Shown one piece after another: positions 23,801-27,254 of a stretch of DNA of 27,254 nt. Below the pieces are notes generated by a model. It saw only the letters and a list, made by a program, of their open reading frames with translations, did not search any database and was not told the DNA's origin. Location: the IMG/VR virus record IMGVR_UViG_3300017708_000028, positions 1 through 27,254 of that record. One strand, written 5' to 3'. Made by a program: the position numbers and the translations under genes. Origin of the DNA: a virus. Position 1 is the stretch's first letter. Every line of letters starts with the position of its first letter.

Positions 23801-26272
23801 AGTAAACCTCTCTTTACCTTTATTTTTTGTGTAAACGATAGCCCCTGGGTCATTAAAAGCTGCGTCATCTATAAGTTTGCCGTCATAAAATAACGCATAG
23901 TTACCTTCTAAAGAACCTAAAATAAAAGCAAGTCCATCTACAGCGCTACCAAACTCATCTGGAGAAAAACTTTCTCCAAAACGCCTTGCAAGAATCCTGC
24001 CTTGATTAACAAGAGTTGGCATATCTATCCCTACAGGCTTACTCATCTCAGGTGTTTCTATTGTAAACCTACTATTTCTTGCTCTTCTTTTTGCTAAGTT
24101 AACTGATTTAGTTATGTCTGCAGGACTAGGTTTAGTTATCCCTGAGGTATAACCCATGTTGTATTTAATTAAATTAAATCCGCCCCTATCAGTATTTTCG
24201 TTAATTTTATAAAAAGCACCAGATGGGTCGTTTACATTTTCTTTTATAAAAGCTTTTAGTAAACTTTCTGAATATCTTTTTTTATTTACGTTTTCTTCAA
24301 ACTCTCTCTCAAACTCTGTTGGAACTAAAGACTTGGCTTCTTCTACTAAAGCTTGGTCGTAAGTGATATCAGTAGAAGGTATAGCCCAAACTTGTGTACC
24401 TTTTTGTCTAGGGGTTATAGGGTCAAGAAAAGAACCTCTACCCTCTTCTACAGCAGTAGGCTCGCTAACATCAAATATATTTCCTAATTCTTCTTCCTCT
24501 GTTTGAAAAGACTCTTGCTGTTCATTTTCATCTAACCCCTCATCCTGCATAGCGTCCATACGTTCTTCTACAACACTATCTAAATCTCTAGTTTTTACTT
24601 CAAAACCTGGGGTATTATTTATTACAGCTTCTGCAGCTTTTAAAGCATCTGCTTCTCCCTCTTTTGTAACAGACTGTTCCCAAATAACATTACCATTAGG
24701 ACTTACTACACTAACTGCAATACTATCTCCTGGAGCTCTTTTTCTTGTATACCCGTTATTATTTGCTAACCACTCATCTAAAAGATCTCTACTAAGAGCA
24801 TTTGTAGACATATAATTAGCAAAAGACTCCGCTTTTTGAGGATTAATAGTGTACAAAATTCCTACTTTATTTATATCTACCGCTTGCACGTTTGGGTATT
24901 TTTTTTGTAATTCAGCTTCTAGTCCACCTTCCATAGTTTTTCTGTTAGCTTCAACTACCCAAACGAAATCTTTATTTATGGTTGAGTTATCCATTGCTTC
25001 AAATTGATCTCTAAGAGAAGCTTCGCTTTCTGGTAAAACTTCACCTGTAACTTTATCGAATTCTTCTTGTGCAGCAATAGCATAGCCCTGTTTCATCATA
25101 TCGTAGCTTTTACCGGCTAAAGCCGAGGGAGTACCAATAGCAGTACCTACACCTACGCCACCAAAGAACCCAGCAAATAAAGCATTAGCCCTATCTAAGT
25201 TAGCCATAGCTTGCGTGTAATCTTCGTCTATTCTAAATTTTTGTTGCACGGAAAGTTCTTCTTGTCCTGCTTCTGCTAGTCCTTCAGCCACCGCAGTAGT
25301 GCCTGTAACTTGAGCAAGTCTACTTCTTCTACTTTGTATAGAAGCATCTTGTAAAGTATTAATACCTTTTGGTGTTTTTTTATTAATTACACTTGCTACA
25401 GATTTTGCTACAGCAACTTCACTACCTAAACCAATTGCAGCAAATGCACCACCTTGTGCGAAAGAAGCAATAGCATCATCTGCTGTAGTCATTCCTTGTT
25501 CTGCGTAATCTCCAAAAGCTATACCAGTACCCATTACTTGTTCTTGAGACCCAGCACCTGCTAACGCTCCTACTTTAGCGCTAGTGCCACGTCTTTTACT
25601 TCGTATAAAAGCATAAAGATTATTAATCATTGTTTCTTCGTCTGGGGTAAGAGGATCAAGTTTAGTAGGTCTTTTTTTAGCTTTATTTGCTTCTATAGCT
25701 ATATATTTATTTACAACTTTTTGTACAGTTTTACGATCTCCTGCTTCTTTTGCTATGCTAGTTGGTAATACAGATTTAGAAGCTGCTTTTGTAAGCGCTT
25801 TAGTCCCTACGGTTCTACCCACAGCAGCAGTCGCCCCTACTCCTAAACCAGCACCTGTCATAGCTAAACCTATACTAGCTACAGCAGAGGGTACGAATTG
25901 ACCAGTTGCTTGTATTGCTTGGTTTATAAAACCCCCAAAAGTAGGTTCATCTAAAAACTCTTCAAAAGTATCCATATTTGCAAGATAATAAGAAGAAGAT
26001 TCTGTAACTCTATTAGCAGAATCTAATTTGTTTTGCATCTTATCTTCTTGCCCCATAAGAGCATTTAAGGCTGCGCCAAAGTTAACAGTTTGTGCAGCAG
26101 TATTTTGCACACCTGTATCTATTGCGGCTCTAAATAATTGAAAAGGGTCATCTATAACTTCGCCTTGGGGGGCAGCAGTACGAGAAGCAGAAGCGCCTAT
26201 TAGGTCTGTTTCGTTCCCCCTTGGCTCAGTGGAAGTGGCGGAGACACCTATTAAGTCTGTCTCAGTAACCAT
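20849..26272 (-). CDS. Giant internal-virion-type protein with zinc metallopeptidase motif
   Basis: 1807 residues. A short N-terminal ETDLIG motif occurs twice (about 4 and 21). A Gly/Ala-rich hydrophobic region (about 120-155) may insert in membranes. At 1006-1010 there is HEIGH (VVAHEIGHSFV), followed by EWMSDQ with Glu1055 and Asp1059, the HExxH...ExxxD layout of gluzincin-type zinc peptidases. The C-terminal third is largely helical with further hydrophobic stretches (about 1460-1500 and 1665-1695). Size, membrane-active segments and position ahead of the tail genes suit an internal core or DNA-ejection protein of a short-tailed phage (functional analogue of T7 gp15/gp16). The peptidase could process virion or host envelope proteins. 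I do not recognise a closer family. Confidence 0.72.
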   Translation of the reverse strand: MVTETDLIGVSATSTEPRGNETDLIGASASRTAAPQGEVIDDPFQLFRAAIDTGVQNTAAQTVNFGAALNALMGQEDKMQNKLDSANRVTESSSYYLANMDTFEEFLDEPTFGGFINQAIQATGQFVPSAVASIGLAMTGAGLGVGATAAVGRTVGTKALTKAASKSVLPTSIAKEAGDRKTVQKVVNKYIAIEANKAKKRPTKLDPLTPDEETMINNLYAFIRSKRRGTSAKVGALAGAGSQEQVMGTGIAFGDYAEQGMTTADDAIASFAQGGAFAAIGLGSEVAVAKSVASVINKKTPKGINTLQDASIQSRRSRLAQVTGTTAVAEGLAEAGQEELSVQQKFRIDEDYTQAMANLDRANALFAGFFGGVGVGTAIGTPSALAGKSYDMMKQGYAIAAQEEFDKVTGEVLPESEASLRDQFEAMDNSTINKDFVWVVEANRKTMEGGLEAELQKKYPNVQAVDINKVGILYTINPQKAESFANYMSTNALSRDLLDEWLANNNGYTRKRAPGDSIAVSVVSPNGNVIWEQSVTKEGEADALKAAEAVINNTPGFEVKTRDLDSVVEERMDAMQDEGLDENEQQESFQTEEEELGNIFDVSEPTAVEEGRGSFLDPITPRQKGTQVWAIPSTDITYDQALVEEAKSLVPTEFEREFEENVNKKRYSESLLKAFIKENVNDPSGAFYKINENTDRGGFNLIKYNMGYTSGITKPSPADITKSVNLAKRRARNSRFTIETPEMSKPVGIDMPTLVNQGRILARRFGESFSPDEFGSAVDGLAFILGSLEGNYALFYDGKLIDDAAFNDPGAIVYTKNKGKERFTLNDLQRGRASSVNVKDTVNQVGADPRQDIEQVAEEKEGGKEPTPDERLENEFNRRLFKNPYAKGSSTRTGGPKPGVSFTSVVEQHLGATFLKDFQRIANTKLGLKKAYRVFSTTEDITLESLEGDADLLNRVQNGLRRLAPDSGESTRGLNIQGANFDVILVQTREGLNKAEQGARAFVVAHEIGHSFVREQLEKTLNIPKLRQSLLNAFNKDREGNDTAQYTNDEQGFIEWMSDQVASYLLDQTKKAQNQTDSFFKRLAGKIEAFVKEFSSFATRRYGVSPAFADYVVELQRINNDEGHFMTKYLASAEIQQTVEKIGKEIPLGDPKAPQKIQQTVNKLKETGETGAALGVGEFIKMVLLAKDDLLRGYGKGGKALAQMFRGQPQTTEAIGLLTATTTIARAKMTQIQDILGVRKSGEMTQEKMDILLQAEDNTIPTEQLGPQAARIREWLTEHYDSLGLEKIGIGKLSNFFPRSLLIEEVAGNPEKKQELVNLLMEFNKKGDKNADGTTRETDLSEQEANEAVEATIADISNEIEIDSDGAKYNIGLIKSRAALYKNVPTKRLRDAEILEDPHRALQKYIDNTVKRTELNKRGGPERIAELLSQIENPKQRELAEQAVMAMLGKITPISSGMFRGANQIGLAFNVVTLLTFATFASFPDLAGPILRSKDFGALRTAASTIFNMIKDPNEAATLAKDIGVVGIDAMMETFVGAGELEYTSENTKKFTNKFFRAIGLEQFTKFTRVFAAGMGKAFLLDNAKKAKTGDKRAIRYLKELGVTADDVMAWSGGNINEAGNEKIKLALARFVDESIVRPNAAERPLLASDPRFALVWQLKSFFYAYGKTVVGGSINEMQARYTEAGLKGASVPLFLGAATLLPLTMLGFDLRERFKVGLAWVLPGVSPEDKNYRRSRSMDWGEYSTEIIDRSGVLGPFTLALPLFMEDKRYGDPMWVGPLGPTVEKGYDLVTGNLRVKDITPFYSPL

Positions 26273-27253
26273 TTATTTTCCTCTATTGTCTTTAGGTATA
26301 GATTGTATAAAAGTAGCCCTAAAGTCTGAATCAAGCCCGCCGTAAAAAGCAGCTAACTCTGGAGCTTTTATACTTTGCTCAGCTTCGGTGCCTGAACCGG
26401 GTTGAATTAAAAATATTTCATTTATAACCTCTCGACCATTTACTGTTTTAGTGTTTATACGAACTCTTTGTAAAACTTCGGAAGGGCTGCTTGCGGCATT
26501 TGCATACTGTAACCAATCTGACCACCAATCAGGTAAATCTACAGAACCTATGTTGTTTGCTAAAGCTAAGAAATATTCACCATGTAATAGTTTAGTTGCT
26601 GCTTCATCTTGGCTAGTTGCGTACCTAACTTTACCATTAGGTTGAATTGTAAAACCATTATTGTTTTTTATAGTTGCAAAAGCGTTTCTAACTTGAGAAG
26701 TTAATTGAACGTCTTTTTTAGGGTCTTTATACTTACTTCGTATAACATTATCATCTTTATCTTTTTTAGTAACAAAAAACTCTATATCAGTAATATAGTT
26801 ATATTTATCTTGAAAGTCTGGATATAATTCAGCCAGTCTAGATTTTCTAATAGCCTCATAATTTTTAAGTATACTAGCGTCTGTAGCTGCTGCTGTATAC
26901 CTATCTTGCCCAGGGGTTCCTACATCAAATAAATTATAATTTTCTTTAAAAGAATCTTCAAAACTACCGCCTGCTAATCTAGCGTTTTCTGCAATAGCAA
27001 TAGCTACTAAAGCTTTACTTACATTTACATCTCTATCCACTACAGGTGCTGCTTGAAAAGAAGCTGCGTCTGTAACATTGTGTTTTTGCACATATGTTTG
27101 TGCTCTTTGTATTACGTCTGGATCTGCTCCAAGTTCTTGGTATTGTTTAGCATATTGTGTTATGTGTGCATTAAAACCTGCAGGATCTGTTTTAGGGTCA
27201 GGTATTTCAGGTATTCCTTTATTTTTTACAGTTGCATCTAATCCATCGTCTCC
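26273..27253 (-). CDS. Partial internal-virion-type protein (5' end outside window)
   Basis: The frame is open from the right edge of the window down to a stop at 26273, giving about 326 visible residues. A GTG at 27091 is internal, because the codons upstream of it (encoding, for example, DPDVIQRAQTYVQKHN) are coding-like and have no stop. The protein is soluble and helical, with Trp-rich DLPDWWSDWLQYA and a C terminus ending SIPKDNRGK. It is followed directly by the giant virion protein. The pairing of two consecutive large late genes suggests two internal or ejection proteins. No named domain is recognised. Confidence 0.65.
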   Translation of the reverse strand, partial: GDDGLDATVKNKGIPEIPDPKTDPAGFNAHITQYAKQYQELGADPDVIQRAQTYVQKHNVTDAASFQAAPVVDRDVNVSKALVAIAIAENARLAGGSFEDSFKENYNLFDVGTPGQDRYTAAATDASILKNYEAIRKSRLAELYPDFQDKYNYITDIEFFVTKKDKDDNVIRSKYKDPKKDVQLTSQVRNAFATIKNNNGFTIQPNGKVRYATSQDEAATKLLHGEYFLALANNIGSVDLPDWWSDWLQYANAASSPSEVLQRVRINTKTVNGREVINEIFLIQPGSGTEAEQSIKAPELAAFYGGLDSDFRATFIQSIPKDNRGK

Positions 27254-27254
27254 G

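Noticed and set aside
27053-27241. 62-residue + strand open frame at the right edge
   Set aside because: It is opposite the open frame of the partial virion protein and gives a Cys/Tyr/Phe-rich, non-protein-like translation.

Overview
The window is a piece of an AT-rich tailed-phage genome, most likely from a short-tailed marine phage of the pelagiphage kind (phages of SAR11/Pelagibacter). This assignment is an inference. It rests on the base composition judged by eye, the tightly overlapping genes, a very large internal-virion-type protein with no long-tail tape measure in view, a nozzle-like tail protein, marine tail-fibre modules, and an accessory gene set that matches what I remember being reported for HTVC023P-type pelagiphages. 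No tRNA, CRISPR array, integrase or insertion sequence was seen.

Layout. Positions 2-995 (+ strand) hold the end of an early/replication-type gene cluster: a partial unknown gene, a PD-(D/E)XK nuclease and a DUF3310 protein. This cluster stops at a rho-independent terminator (1087-1117), where it meets the end of one long leftward (- strand) late operon that fills the rest of the window. In transcription order, from right to left, the late operon encodes two large internal-virion-type proteins (27253-20849), a BppU-like domain protein, a Ser-rich repeat protein, a small structural protein, three consecutive fibre genes (19002-13056), a lysis-linked block (small conserved protein, XhlA-like membrane protein, DUF6447-like protein, T4-type lysozyme), a nozzle-like tail protein and an FN3/DUF1983 tail-tip protein. 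It then runs through small genes (7889-7272), a staphylococcal-nuclease homologue, a 3TM holin and a membrane/coiled-coil protein.

The distal end of the late operon (6068-1318) is the remarkable part: a compact phage-borne curli (type VIII) secretion cassette. It contains csgF, the csgG outer-membrane pore lipoprotein, a curlin-like repeat protein with a signal peptide, a periplasmic FecR-domain protein, and a CHASE2-domain class III adenylate cyclase with all catalytic residues intact. A small HNH protein follows. CsgF and CsgG align with the E. coli proteins over diagnostic stretches, recalled from memory. The genes overlap by unusually long out-of-frame stretches. No csgE, csgB, csgC or csgD homologue is in the window. 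Because no promoter-sized gap separates this cassette from the lysis and structural genes, it is probably expressed late in infection. One reading is that the phage builds its own amyloid-secreting pore plus a FecR/CHASE2-cAMP signalling pair in the host envelope. What this does for the phage (aggregation of cells or progeny, receptor masking or superinfection exclusion, envelope permeability) cannot be told from sequence.
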